In this document: one piece after another, positions 1 through 7,121 of the stretch | How the letters are laid out: every line of letters begins with the position of its first letter | Numbering within the stretch: the first letter of the stretch is position 1 | Source: Desulfobacterales bacterium | Lineage (GTDB): Bacteria; Desulfobacterota; Desulfobacteria; Desulfobacterales; 4be13 | Assembly (NCBI GenBank): GCA_029934695.1 | Contig: JAOZLU010000034.1 | Coordinates: 13,321 to 21,626 of the forward strand | DNA length: 8,306 nt | Direction of reading: 5' to 3' | Program-made: the position numbers and the translations under genes | The notes under the pieces: model-generated | What the model was told of the DNA's origin: nothing | What the model saw: the letters and a program-made list of their open reading frames with translations, nothing else | Databases searched by the model: none

Positions 1-3000
1 AGAGATTTTCAGGAAGCCATTTTCAACGGCGACGCTGTTATCAGAAAAAGGCCGGAAAACCGATGGAGGGGATGCGATGCGATTGCAGAGAGCCTTCTTG
101 ACGGACGGGGCGATTATGGCGGCTATATGGATGCCCTCTCGCTTTACGTCGGAGAATTTCACATACCGCCCAGCGAAATCCCGGACATACTCCCTCAGCA
201 ACTGCTGATGCTCAAAGTCTCAGCAAAGGCAATGGAAGACGCGGGACTCCCACTGAGGGAAGAACGTCCCCGCATGGGTGTCATCATTGGAATGGAATTT
301 GATTTTGAGGCCACGAATTTTCATTTGCGCTGGAATCTCTATAATGAAGTCCGGGAATGGAGAAGGAGATTCGGCCTTGATGATGAACAGGCAGGCGTAT
401 GGCTTGAATCCCTGAGAGATTCATGCGGCCCGCCCCTGACTGCCCCCCGGACACTCGGCGCGCTTGGCGGCATCGTCGCAAGCCGGATTGCCAGGGAATT
501 TCGCTTGGGAGGTCCCAGTTTTGTCGTGTCCGACGGAGCCTCATCCGGCCTGAAAGCCATTGAAATCGGCGCAAGGTCTCTTCAGCAGAATGAAACCGAC
601 ACTGTCCTCATAGGCGCAGTTGATCTTGCCGGTGATATCCGAAGTATCATCACAGCAGACAGCATAAGACCCTTCACGAAAAAAGATGAAATCAGCCCCT
701 TTGATCCGTCCGCGGACGGAACCCTGCCCGGGGAAGGTGCGGCCGCACTCGTCCTCAAACGACTTGACCAGGCAATAAAGGACGGAGACAGAATTTATTC
801 CGTGATCCAAGGAATCGGCAACGCCGGACCCGGAGGAACCCCGAGTGAAGGTTGCCGGCTGGAGATTGAAAACTGCCAATCATCGGTCCGAGAAGCTTAT
901 AAATTATCCCTGAAGCGGGCCTTTGATGATGCGGAGATATCTCCGGATTCCGTCAGTTATATCGAAACCCACGGCAGCAGTGACCCTTTGGAAGACAGGA
1001 TCGAGTCTGACGCGCTTCACGAATTTTTTAGCAAGCCTAACCAGGGTTCCCAATTTTCTCACGCCCTCGGAGCCGTGAAACCCAACATCGGGCATACCGG
1101 TGCCTCCGCAGGACTGGCCTCTGTCATCAAAACCAGTTTGAGCTTATACCAGGAGATCATCCCGCCATTAAGAAGCGCGAAAGCTTCAAACTTCAAACTT
1201 CAAACTTCAAACTTCCACATTCCCGCAAGTCCTCAATTTTGGCTGAGGGATCGGAAAGACGGACCTCGCCGGGCATGTGCAGGAGCTATGACTTCAGATG
1301 GTAACTGTTCGCATGTCGTACTCGAAGGTTTTAAATATGAATCCGCGGACCAAGTACCGAGGAACGTCATCAGGGAAAGAAAGCAACCTGCAGGTGCAAG
1401 ACCTTTCGGACTTTTTGTAGTTGAAGGAGATAATAAAAGGGAGCTTTCAGAGGGATTGGACGCGCTTCAGTCATCAATTGCCGGTCCTCAATCATCAATT
1501 GACCTTGCCGCGCGCAGATGGTATGCTGAAAACAGATTGGACAGCCGCAAAAAATATGCTGTGTCCATTGTCGCAGGCGATTTCTCACAATTTGAAAAAC
1601 AGATGGCAGATGCAGGAAACACCATCGGGACTGACGACAGCCCATTGAAAACAGATGAACCTGTCAATCCGAATACGGTTCACGCTTCACGCTTCAATCC
1701 TCAATCTTCAATCAGTTACTCTCCGCATCCCCTGGGCCGCTCCGGCGAAACTGCTTTTATCTTCCCAGGCTCCGGAAACCATTATGTGGGGATGGGCAGG
1801 GGTATCGGGGTTTACTGGCCGGAGATTCTCCGCAATATGGACGCTGAAACCTCTCAGTTGAAAACTCAACTGATTCCCGAAAGCTATGTTCCGTGGAGGG
1901 CCTCGTGGCATCCGGGGTGGGAAGCAGAAGCTTATGAAAAGATCGCTTCTGATCCTTTACAGATGATCTTCGGACAGGTGGTTCACGGCGGTGTTGTCGC
2001 CAATTTGGTGAAATCATTCGGCATCAGACCTTCCGCGGTGGTCGGATACAGTCTTGGTGAATCCGCGGGGCTTTTCGCCATGGGCGCATGGCCTGAACGC
2101 GGCGAGATGCTCAAACGGATGCTGGATACAGACCTGTTCAGCACGGAACTTGCCGGGCCTTGTCATGCTGCCCGAAAAGCCTGGAATATTCCACAGAATC
2201 AATCAGTGAACTGGCGCGTCGCAGTGGTGAACCGCCCCGCGGATATTGTTCGGGATATTATCCGAAAATGGCCTTTCACACGCCTTTTGATCGTCAATAC
2301 GCCGGATCAGTGCGTTATCGGCGGCAAAGCAGATCAGATCAAAACCGTCATCAAAACCCTCGGATGCGAAGCCATTTTTCTCGAAGGTGTTGTCACTGTC
2401 CACTGCGACGCGGCGAGTCCTGTTGCAGACGCGTACAGAGACCTACATGTCTTTCCGACGACTCCGCCGGAAGGCATCCGCTTTTACAGCTGTGCCATGG
2501 GACGCTCCTATGAACTGACAGAAGAGAACGCGGCATCCTCGATTCTTCAGCAGGCAGTTTCCGGCTTTGACTTTACCGAGACAATCCGCAACGCATACAA
2601 TGACGGGGTGCGAATCTTTCTTGAGATGGGCCCTCAGTCTTCCTGTACGCGAATGATCAGCAGGATTCTGAACACAAAACCGCACCTTGCTGTTTCAGCG
2701 GATGTCCGGGGAGAAGACGATTATCTTACGATTCTTAAATTCCTGGGCACCCTGATTGCAGAACGAGTCCCGGTTGATCTGAATAAACTCTACGGAGATG
2801 AGGCATATCCGCGGGCATCAGAGAGGAGTCAACAGACAGGCGATAAAATAACAGTCATAATCGGCGGAAACGCGCCTTCATCTTCTCTGCCGGAGAAAGT
2901 GAAAAGTGCAACGTGCAACGTGGAAAATGAAAACCCGGAGCCTGAAACTCGACGGCCGGAGATTGAGAGATCAGAATTTGAATATCCTGCATCAAACATC

Positions 3001-5700
3001 AAACATCAAACATCCAGCATCCAGTATCCAGCATCCGGCATCCAGTTGATTGATTCCATGAAAAAGAGCATGGAAGCGACTTCGGATGCTCATAAGATGT
3101 TTCTCGAGTTTTCAGAGGAACTGACCCAGAATTTTGGCGAGACATTCGCTTTTCAGACACAACTTCTTGAGGCGGCCCTTGATATGCCGGTGCCAGCCAA
3201 GGGCCATGGGGCAGGAGGAGATAGTCCGTTGCAGGAGGCAGCGGATGACGGGCAACGTACAACGGACAGCCCCCAGAACATCGCTTTTGATCGGGAAATG
3301 TGCATGGAGTTTGCCATAGGCTCTGTGGGGAAGGTGCTGGGCCCGGAGTTTGCCATTGTTGACACATACAATGCAAGGGTGCGACTTCCTGACGAGCCGC
3401 TCATGCTTGTGGACAGGATCATTTCTGTGGAAGGTGAGAAAGGCAGTCTGGGTTCTGGCCGTGTGGTCACGGAGCATGATGTATTCCCCGGAGCATGGTA
3501 TCTGGACGGAGATCGTGCGCCCGTATGCATCTCGGTGGAAGCGGGCCAGGCAGATCTTTTCCTGTGTTCCTACCTGGGCATAGACCTTGTGGTAAAGGGA
3601 AAAAGAACATACAGGCTCCTTGATGCGTCTGTGAGATTTCATAGCGGACTGCCGCGCCCGGGAGATGTGATTCGTTATGAAATCAAGATTGAAAAATTTG
3701 TCCGCCAGGGCGAAACCTATCTCTTCTTTTTCAGCTTCGAGGGATTTATCGGAAACTCCCATCTTATCACCATGAGAAACGGATGCGCCGGGTTCTTTAC
3801 CGAAGAAGAAGTCCGAAATTCAGGCGGCATCATTCTGACCGCGGCAGAGACCCAGGCAATCCAGGGAAAGAGAGATTTTGAGGAACTTGTCCCTCTTTAT
3901 CCTGAAAGCTATGACGATGAGGCTGTGGAAGCCCTCAGAAACGGAAATCTTGCCGGATGTTTCGGCGGTCTTTTTGAAGGTGTCAGGCTCGCCGAATCTC
4001 TCTGGCTTCCAGAGGAACGAATGAAACTGCTGGATCGGATTCTCCTTCTTGATCCCCAGGGCGGGCGATACGGGCTGGGGATCATTCGCTCTGAAGCGGA
4101 TATCCATCCGGATGACTGGTTCCTCACCTGCCATTTCATGGATGATATGGTCATGCCGGGAACCCTGATGTATGAATGTTGTGCACATACGCTCAGGGTA
4201 TTTCTTCAGCGCATGGGATGGGTCACGGATAAGGCAGATGTCTGTTATGAACCGGTGATTGGCGTTGAAGCTGTCCTGAAATGCAGAGGCCCGGTTACGC
4301 CGAGTACGAAACAGGTGATTTATGAGGTGGAACTCAAAGAAATCGGCTACGCGCCGGAACCTTACGTTATTGCTGATGCGCTCATGTATGCGGACGGACG
4401 CAGAATCGTGAGGTTTGAAAATATGTCCATGAAGATGACGGGCATCACCCGCGATGAGATTGAGAGGTTTTGGTCGGCTGTCAGCACTCCGTCATCAGTT
4501 GCAACGGGCACCAGGCAACAGACAGCAAATACCCCTCTGTTTGACCGTGATCGGATATTGGCTTATGCCATTGGGAAGCCTTCCGAGGCTTTTGGCGAGC
4601 CGTACAAGATATTTGATGAGGAGAAAATCATCGCCAGGCTTCCAGGCCCGCCGTATTTTTTCATGGACAGGGTGATATCTGCCGAACCAGCCCCCTGGGT
4701 ACTGAAGCCGGGGGGATGGATAGAAGCCGAGTACGATACACCGCCCGATGAGTGGTATTTCAAAGCAGATCGCACCGGGGCCATGCCTTTCTGCATACTG
4801 CTGGAGATTGCGCTCCAGCCCTGCGGATGGCTTGCGGCATATCTTGGTTCTGCGCTGCGAAGCGAGAATAACCTCAAATTCAGGAATCTTGGCGGAAACG
4901 CAGTCCTTCACAGGCTCCCGGAATTCGGAACCCTTGGGAAATCCTCGGATGAACCAGTTCCCCTGACCATGCGCTCCCGTATGACACAGGTTTCTGAATC
5001 CGGAGGAATGATCATTGAAAATTTTGACATACAGATTTTGCAGGCCGGAGAATTGATCTATGAAGGCGATACCTATTTCGGCTTTTTTACCAAAGAGGCA
5101 CTCGCACAGCAAGTGGGCATCCGGGGGGCCAAAGAGCAAGCTTATGCGCCCACGCCCGAGGAACTGGAGAGAAGCCAGTCTTATTTGTTCGAGAATGAAT
5201 CACCCCTTTCTCCGGATGATCCGGAAATTACCCCGGGTCCGAGCCTGGCAATGCCTGCGAAGGCACTTCGCATGATTGACGAAATTGAGATTTATGTGCC
5301 AGACGGCGGGCCTTCCGGTCTTGGTTTTATTCGGGGAACAAAGCAGGTTGACCCGGATGAGTGGTTCTTCAAGGCGCATTTTTATCAGGACCCGGTGTGC
5401 CCGGGATCTCTGGGAATCGAATCTTTTATCCAACTGATCAAGTTCATGGCGATTCATCGCTGGCATCATCTCGTGAACACCCACCGCTTTGAACTGGTAA
5501 CAGGCAAACAGCATAATTGGATATATCGGGGCCAGATCATTCAGAAAAACAAAAAGGTTGAAGTTGACGCGGTTGTCACTGAGATTCAGGAGGGTCCTGC
5601 TCCCGTGATATTTGCAGACGGATATCTGAAGGTGGATAATCTCTATATTTACCAGATGGAGAATTTTGGGTTGAGGTTGGTTCCTATTGGTGGGTTTTAG
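1..5700 (+). CDS. pfaC: PfaC/Pfa3-like polyunsaturated (secondary) fatty acid synthase subunit, CLF-AT-DH-DH, 5' partial
   Basis: This is a cytosolic megasynthase subunit expected to work with PfaA-type KS-ACP-KR and enoyl reductase partners, building long polyunsaturated or related lipids. Residues are counted from the codon at base 1. Residues 1-450 are a ketosynthase-like fold. Its nucleophile Cys is Ala180 (in S-D-G-A-S-S-G) while His324 and His365 are kept, so it reads as a chain-length factor. Residues 580-905 are an acyltransferase with GYSLGES (Ser684) and His801. Residues 1100-1480 and 1510-1898 are two FabA-like dehydratases, each a double hotdog. The second halves carry CHFMDDMVMPG (His1378) and AHFYQDPVCPG (His1793), each with Glu 14 residues later where FabA has Asp. 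The frame is open from base 1 and ATG127 lies inside the first domain, so the gene starts upstream, probably with an active KS. Myxobacterial Pfa3 has the order KS-CLF-AT-DH-DH-AGPAT, but no AGPAT is present here. The exact lipid product cannot be read from this part. Confidence 0.88.
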   Translation, partial: RDFQEAIFNGDAVIRKRPENRWRGCDAIAESLLDGRGDYGGYMDALSLYVGEFHIPPSEIPDILPQQLLMLKVSAKAMEDAGLPLREERPRMGVIIGMEFDFEATNFHLRWNLYNEVREWRRRFGLDDEQAGVWLESLRDSCGPPLTAPRTLGALGGIVASRIAREFRLGGPSFVVSDGASSGLKAIEIGARSLQQNETDTVLIGAVDLAGDIRSIITADSIRPFTKKDEISPFDPSADGTLPGEGAAALVLKRLDQAIKDGDRIYSVIQGIGNAGPGGTPSEGCRLEIENCQSSVREAYKLSLKRAFDDAEISPDSVSYIETHGSSDPLEDRIESDALHEFFSKPNQGSQFSHALGAVKPNIGHTGASAGLASVIKTSLSLYQEIIPPLRSAKASNFKLQTSNFHIPASPQFWLRDRKDGPRRACAGAMTSDGNCSHVVLEGFKYESADQVPRNVIRERKQPAGARPFGLFVVEGDNKRELSEGLDALQSSIAGPQSSIDLAARRWYAENRLDSRKKYAVSIVAGDFSQFEKQMADAGNTIGTDDSPLKTDEPVNPNTVHASRFNPQSSISYSPHPLGRSGETAFIFPGSGNHYVGMGRGIGVYWPEILRNMDAETSQLKTQLIPESYVPWRASWHPGWEAEAYEKIASDPLQMIFGQVVHGGVVANLVKSFGIRPSAVVGYSLGESAGLFAMGAWPERGEMLKRMLDTDLFSTELAGPCHAARKAWNIPQNQSVNWRVAVVNRPADIVRDIIRKWPFTRLLIVNTPDQCVIGGKADQIKTVIKTLGCEAIFLEGVVTVHCDAASPVADAYRDLHVFPTTPPEGIRFYSCAMGRSYELTEENAASSILQQAVSGFDFTETIRNAYNDGVRIFLEMGPQSSCTRMISRILNTKPHLAVSADVRGEDDYLTILKFLGTLIAERVPVDLNKLYGDEAYPRASERSQQTGDKITVIIGGNAPSSSLPEKVKSATCNVENENPEPETRRPEIERSEFEYPASNIKHQTSSIQYPASGIQLIDSMKKSMEATSDAHKMFLEFSEELTQNFGETFAFQTQLLEAALDMPVPAKGHGAGGDSPLQEAADDGQRTTDSPQNIAFDREMCMEFAIGSVGKVLGPEFAIVDTYNARVRLPDEPLMLVDRIISVEGEKGSLGSGRVVTEHDVFPGAWYLDGDRAPVCISVEAGQADLFLCSYLGIDLVVKGKRTYRLLDASVRFHSGLPRPGDVIRYEIKIEKFVRQGETYLFFFSFEGFIGNSHLITMRNGCAGFFTEEEVRNSGGIILTAAETQAIQGKRDFEELVPLYPESYDDEAVEALRNGNLAGCFGGLFEGVRLAESLWLPEERMKLLDRILLLDPQGGRYGLGIIRSEADIHPDDWFLTCHFMDDMVMPGTLMYECCAHTLRVFLQRMGWVTDKADVCYEPVIGVEAVLKCRGPVTPSTKQVIYEVELKEIGYAPEPYVIADALMYADGRRIVRFENMSMKMTGITRDEIERFWSAVSTPSSVATGTRQQTANTPLFDRDRILAYAIGKPSEAFGEPYKIFDEEKIIARLPGPPYFFMDRVISAEPAPWVLKPGGWIEAEYDTPPDEWYFKADRTGAMPFCILLEIALQPCGWLAAYLGSALRSENNLKFRNLGGNAVLHRLPEFGTLGKSSDEPVPLTMRSRMTQVSESGGMIIENFDIQILQAGELIYEGDTYFGFFTKEALAQQVGIRGAKEQAYAPTPEELERSQSYLFENESPLSPDDPEITPGPSLAMPAKALRMIDEIEIYVPDGGPSGLGFIRGTKQVDPDEWFFKAHFYQDPVCPGSLGIESFIQLIKFMAIHRWHHLVNTHRFELVTGKQHNWIYRGQIIQKNKKVEVDAVVTEIQEGPAPVIFADGYLKVDNLYIYQMENFGLRLVPIGGF
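1184..1217 (+). repeat. Heptanucleotide tandem repeat inside the CLF domain
   Basis: Four perfect copies of CTTCAAA (1184-1211) are followed by a degenerate partial copy. The tract is in frame. It encodes a short Ser/Asn/Lys/Gln-rich stretch in the ketosynthase surface loop after the I-I-P-P motif, a region of variable length in this fold. Confidence 0.85.
1471..1501 (+). repeat. Degenerate heptamer-derived repeat in CLF-AT linker
   Basis: The 10-mer TCATCAATTG occurs at 1471-1480 and 1492-1501, exactly 21 bases (three 7-bp units) apart. It gives the repeated peptide Q-S-S-I. It lies in the linker between the chain-length-factor and acyltransferase domains. Confidence 0.55.
1682..1716 (+). 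repeat. Heptamer-periodic tract immediately before the AT domain
   Basis: Read in sevens the tract is ACGCTTC, ACGCTTC, AATCCTC, AATCTTC, AATCAGT: two exact units followed by diverged ones. It stays in frame and ends about 25 bases before the start of the acyltransferase (G-E-T-A-F-I-F-P-G). Confidence 0.65.
2899..2933 (+). repeat. Heptamer-periodic tract in AT-DH1 linker
   Basis: Read in sevens the tract is GTGAAAA, GTGCAAC, GTGCAAC, GTGGAAA, ATGAAAA. It lies in the low-complexity linker between the acyltransferase and the first dehydratase and does not break the frame. Confidence 0.65.
2990..3045 (+). repeat. Eight-unit heptamer repeat in AT-DH1 linker
   Basis: The tract has three copies of CATCAAA, then CATCCAG, CATCCAG, TATCCAG, CATCCGG and CATCCAG: 56 bases with strict 7-bp periodicity. 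It encodes an Ala/Ser/Ile/Gln-rich linker. The first units are identical and the later ones have drifted to a second consensus. Confidence 0.85.
3250..3270 (+). repeat. Degenerate heptamer tract before DH1
   Basis: Three diverged units (GGGCAAC, GTACAAC, GGACAGC) resemble the GTGCAAC unit at 2906-2919. They lie in the polar linker just before the first dehydratase. The call is weak on its own but follows the same period. Confidence 0.4.
4499..4526 (+). repeat. Degenerate heptamer tract in DH1-DH2 linker
   Basis: Four units (TTGCAAC, GGGCACC, AGGCAAC, AGACAGC) keep a 7-bp register. They encode a Thr/Gln/Ala-rich linker between the two dehydratases. The degeneracy suggests an old expansion. 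Confidence 0.45.
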
Positions 5701-5859
5701 GTTTTCTGATTATAACGCCTCTTGGGTGGCCTTTATGTGAATGAAAAAGAGAATGTCCGTGTCCCTGAAAGGCAGTGTCCTTCCTTTTCTTATCCTTTTT
5801 CCATGTAGTTGCCGGGTGAGAGAACTACAGGGAAAAAGGGTAGTCCTGCAAAGGTAGTG
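5701..5859. other. Non-coding spacer between pfaC and the TA island
   Basis: No supportable gene is visible here on either strand. The only clear structure is the inverted repeat at 5794-5839. A 60-codon open frame on the minus strand (5710-5892) has no visible ribosome site or recognisable motif and is not annotated. Confidence 0.6.
5794..5839. repeat. 17-bp inverted repeat (hairpin), 12-base loop
   Basis: Arm 5794-5810 (CCTTTTTCCATGTAGTT) pairs with 5823-5839 (AACTACAGGGAAAAAGG) with one mismatch in 17. Two A-T pairs and two G-T pairs extend it outward. It lies 94 bases after the synthase stop codon. There is no T-run right after it on either strand, so it is not a classical intrinsic terminator. 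An RNA 3'-end stabilising hairpin or a small palindromic mobile element is possible. Confidence 0.75.
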
Positions 5860-5979
5860 ATGAATCCCATTCAGTCCCCCGAATATCAACACAATATCTC
5901 GTTCCCATGCTTCGCGTCACTGCCATTTGAGTGGGAAAATGGTGAGGCATTACGGGTTGACCTTGAGCAATATCACTGA
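5860..5979 (+). pseudogene. higB: 3' remnant of a HigB-family (RelE fold) toxin gene
   Basis: The last 18 codons (5926-5976) match the end of HigB toxins. The peptide FEWENGEALRVDLEQYH lines up with family ends such as F-R-W-x-D-G-D-A-x-x-V-E-I-x-D-Y-H. Conserved F, W, G, A, V, Y and H are kept, and the terminal D-Y-H is altered to Q-Y-H. The frame can be read back to ATG5860 (39 codons), but the residues before 5926 do not resemble HigB, so the 5' part was lost or replaced. The stop codon is 9 bases before higA-1, the normal toxin-first order of higBA. It is not expected to encode a working toxin. Confidence 0.6.
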
Positions 5980-5983
5980 GGTG
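5978..5983 (+). promoter_or_regulatory. Ribosome binding site of higA-1
   Basis: GAGGTG lies 5 bases before ATG5989 and overlaps the stop codon of the higB remnant. This is the arrangement expected of a translationally coupled higBA pair and supports 5989 as the start. Confidence 0.6.
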
Positions 5984-5988
5984 AAATC

Positions 5989-6333
5989 ATGGAAGAATAT
6001 TTTGTCAGGCGGCATTCAAAGCGTCCGCCCACGCATCCCGGCGAGATTTTGCGTGAGGATGTGCTGCCGTCCCTCGGACTGTCAGAAAGCGAGGCAGCGA
6101 AACGTCTCGGTATTTCAGGGCAGCAATTGCATGGCATATTGGCCTCCGCCCATCCGGTCACAACAGAAATGGCACTCCGGATCGGCAAATTTGCCGGCAA
6201 CGGCCCGGGGCTGTGGCTGCATATGCAGCAGGAATATGATCTTTGGCATACTGAACAGGGGATGAGAAATGAATTGTCAAAGATTGAAACCGTTGTATCA
6301 TCCAATCTGGGGGAATCCTTTGCTTATCGCTAA
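5989..6333 (+). CDS. higA: HigA-family antitoxin (XRE/HTH), copy 1
   Basis: This 114-residue protein is of the HigA antitoxin family. It is a cytosolic DNA-binding protein that normally neutralises the HigB mRNA interferase and represses its own operon. The family signature H-P-G-E-I-L is at residues 16-21. A Cro/XRE helix-turn-helix follows at about 31-52 (LSESEAAKRLGISGQQLHGI). The downstream P-V-T-x-E-M-A-L-R-I-G-K-F (56-68) and G-L-W-L-x-M-Q-x-x-Y-D-L-W segments are typical of HigA. Length is normal for the family. GAGGTG 5 bases upstream fixes the start. Its toxin survives only as an 18-codon remnant just upstream, so this is an orphan antitoxin. It may be kept for protection against a related toxin or as a regulator (inference). 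Confidence 0.93.
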   Translation: MEEYFVRRHSKRPPTHPGEILREDVLPSLGLSESEAAKRLGISGQQLHGILASAHPVTTEMALRIGKFAGNGPGLWLHMQQEYDLWHTEQGMRNELSKIETVVSSNLGESFAYR

Positions 6334-6363
6334 TCCGTGCAGATGGGCGGATCTGCACGGATT
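6332..6363. repeat. 13-bp perfect inverted repeat at the higA-1 stop codon
   Basis: AATCCGTGCAGAT (6332-6344) pairs perfectly with 6351-6363 around a 6-base loop (GGGCGG). The left arm starts within the higA-1 stop codon. A run of six T lies at 6380-6385, 16 bases after the stem. This is too far for a standard intrinsic terminator, though a weak 4-bp stem (TGTG/CACA, 6365-6377) sits between them. It could act as a terminator or attenuator between higA-1 and the next gene. Confidence 0.7.
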
Positions 6364-6400
6364 GTGTGGATTTCACAGATTTTTTGACCAGACAAAAAAG

Positions 6401-6407
6401 AAAGGAG
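6401..6407 (+). promoter_or_regulatory. Ribosome binding site deciding the start at 6414
   Basis: AAAGGAG lies 6 bases before ATG6414. The same frame can be read back to GTG6366, but that codon sits 2 bases after the 6332-6363 hairpin and has no such site, so ATG6414 is preferred. Confidence 0.7.
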
Positions 6408-6413
6408 TCACCA

Positions 6414-7121
6414 ATGGAACAAAGACAGATGCAGGAATTTTCTTTTTCTGATATCCGGGTTCATCCGAATATCATAGCAGATATTCTTGAGAAGGGTGAG
6501 GATATTGCGTTCACGCTCAAGAGAAAAGGGGACAGGGTCACAGTGTATTCTCATCAGGCAGACAGGGATGAGGAGGTAGGGCATAAGACTCTGGAGGATG
6601 TCATGGAGAGGACGATATCTCTCTTCCGGCATTTTGAGGAAAATGCCGACAACATCGTGTCGGAAGTGAAACCCGGGCGGGCTTCAGGTCTGCTGGAAGT
6701 GATGAACCGACTGGCAAAACAGATTGACGCAATTATGTATGAGACCGATCTGCTGGCCGTCGCGAACATCATGCATGACCTGACCGTCGAAATCCCCCGT
6801 TTTCCCCCTGATGATGAGCCGCCGGAGCATTTCCGGCCGGAGGACCTGATGTCTGCGCCTGATGCCGAGGATTATCGCAGACGTGTCGAACGTCACAAGG
6901 CCGCGCTGAAGGAGGTGTTCAGACCCTGTTTTGAACGGATTGAACAGGCCTGGTGGAATAAGCCCTCCATCATTCCGGAAACGGCTTCCAAAGGCTCGAA
7001 AGAACCGGACTGGGATCTGATCAGAAGAATAAAGGATGACCCGAGCTGGGACGAATTCTTTGAGGAGATCGAACGGGAACGGGACAGGGATCTGATTTGG
7101 ACAGAGGGAGGAGCCGCATGA
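6414..7121 (+). CDS. Unrecognised 235-residue protein, putative VapC antitoxin
   Basis: I do not recognise a family. The protein is hydrophilic, highly charged and rich in Asp/Glu, with no signal peptide or membrane segment. Residues 18-46 look like a helix followed by a beta hairpin (TLKRKGDRVTVYS). Residues 58-125 are probably helical. Residues 127-150 are a Pro/Asp/Glu-rich linker. Residues 150-180 form a charged helix ending in Q-A-W-W. The tail, residues 198-226, is amphipathic and acidic with two W-D pairs (PDWDLIRRIKDDPSWDEFF). The gene overlaps vapC by ATGA, the tight coupling typical of an antitoxin followed by its toxin. The tail resembles the toxin-wrapping ends of VapB proteins in character only. 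Typical VapB proteins have roughly 70-100 residues with an obvious AbrB, ribbon-helix-helix or Phd domain; none is visible here. The antitoxin role is inferred from position. Confidence 0.7.
   Translation: MEQRQMQEFSFSDIRVHPNIIADILEKGEDIAFTLKRKGDRVTVYSHQADRDEEVGHKTLEDVMERTISLFRHFEENADNIVSEVKPGRASGLLEVMNRLAKQIDAIMYETDLLAVANIMHDLTVEIPRFPPDDEPPEHFRPEDLMSAPDAEDYRRRVERHKAALKEVFRPCFERIEQAWWNKPSIIPETASKGSKEPDWDLIRRIKDDPSWDEFFEEIERERDRDLIWTEGGAA
7106..7113 (+). promoter_or_regulatory. Ribosome binding site of vapC
   Basis: GGGAGGAG lies 4 bases before ATG7118, inside the end of the upstream gene. It supports the ATGA-overlap start rather than the in-frame TTG at 7097, which would add seven residues before the PIN domain. 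Confidence 0.75.

Noticed and set aside
127..129. ATG127 as the start of the synthase gene
   Set aside because: The same frame is open back to base 1, and the 42 codons before ATG127 read as the start of the ketosynthase-like domain (F-N-G-D, R-W), so the gene begins upstream.
3112..3762. 216-residue minus-strand frame
   Set aside because: It is antisense to the first dehydratase, which has clear motifs, and it shows no recognisable domain of its own.
4495..5139. 214-residue minus-strand frame
   Set aside because: It is antisense to the second dehydratase and has no supporting motif or ribosome site.
5710..5892. 60-residue minus-strand frame in the spacer
   Set aside because: It crosses the inverted repeat and the higB remnant, has no clear ribosome site and no recognised motif.
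6366..6368. GTG6366 as start of the putative antitoxin
   Set aside because: There is no ribosome site, and it lies immediately after a strong hairpin, while ATG6414 has AAAGGAG at the right distance.
6332..6385. Standard intrinsic terminator after higA-1
   Set aside because: The T-run is 16 bases from the main stem, and the nearer stem is only 4 bp, so the usual stem-then-T layout is missing.
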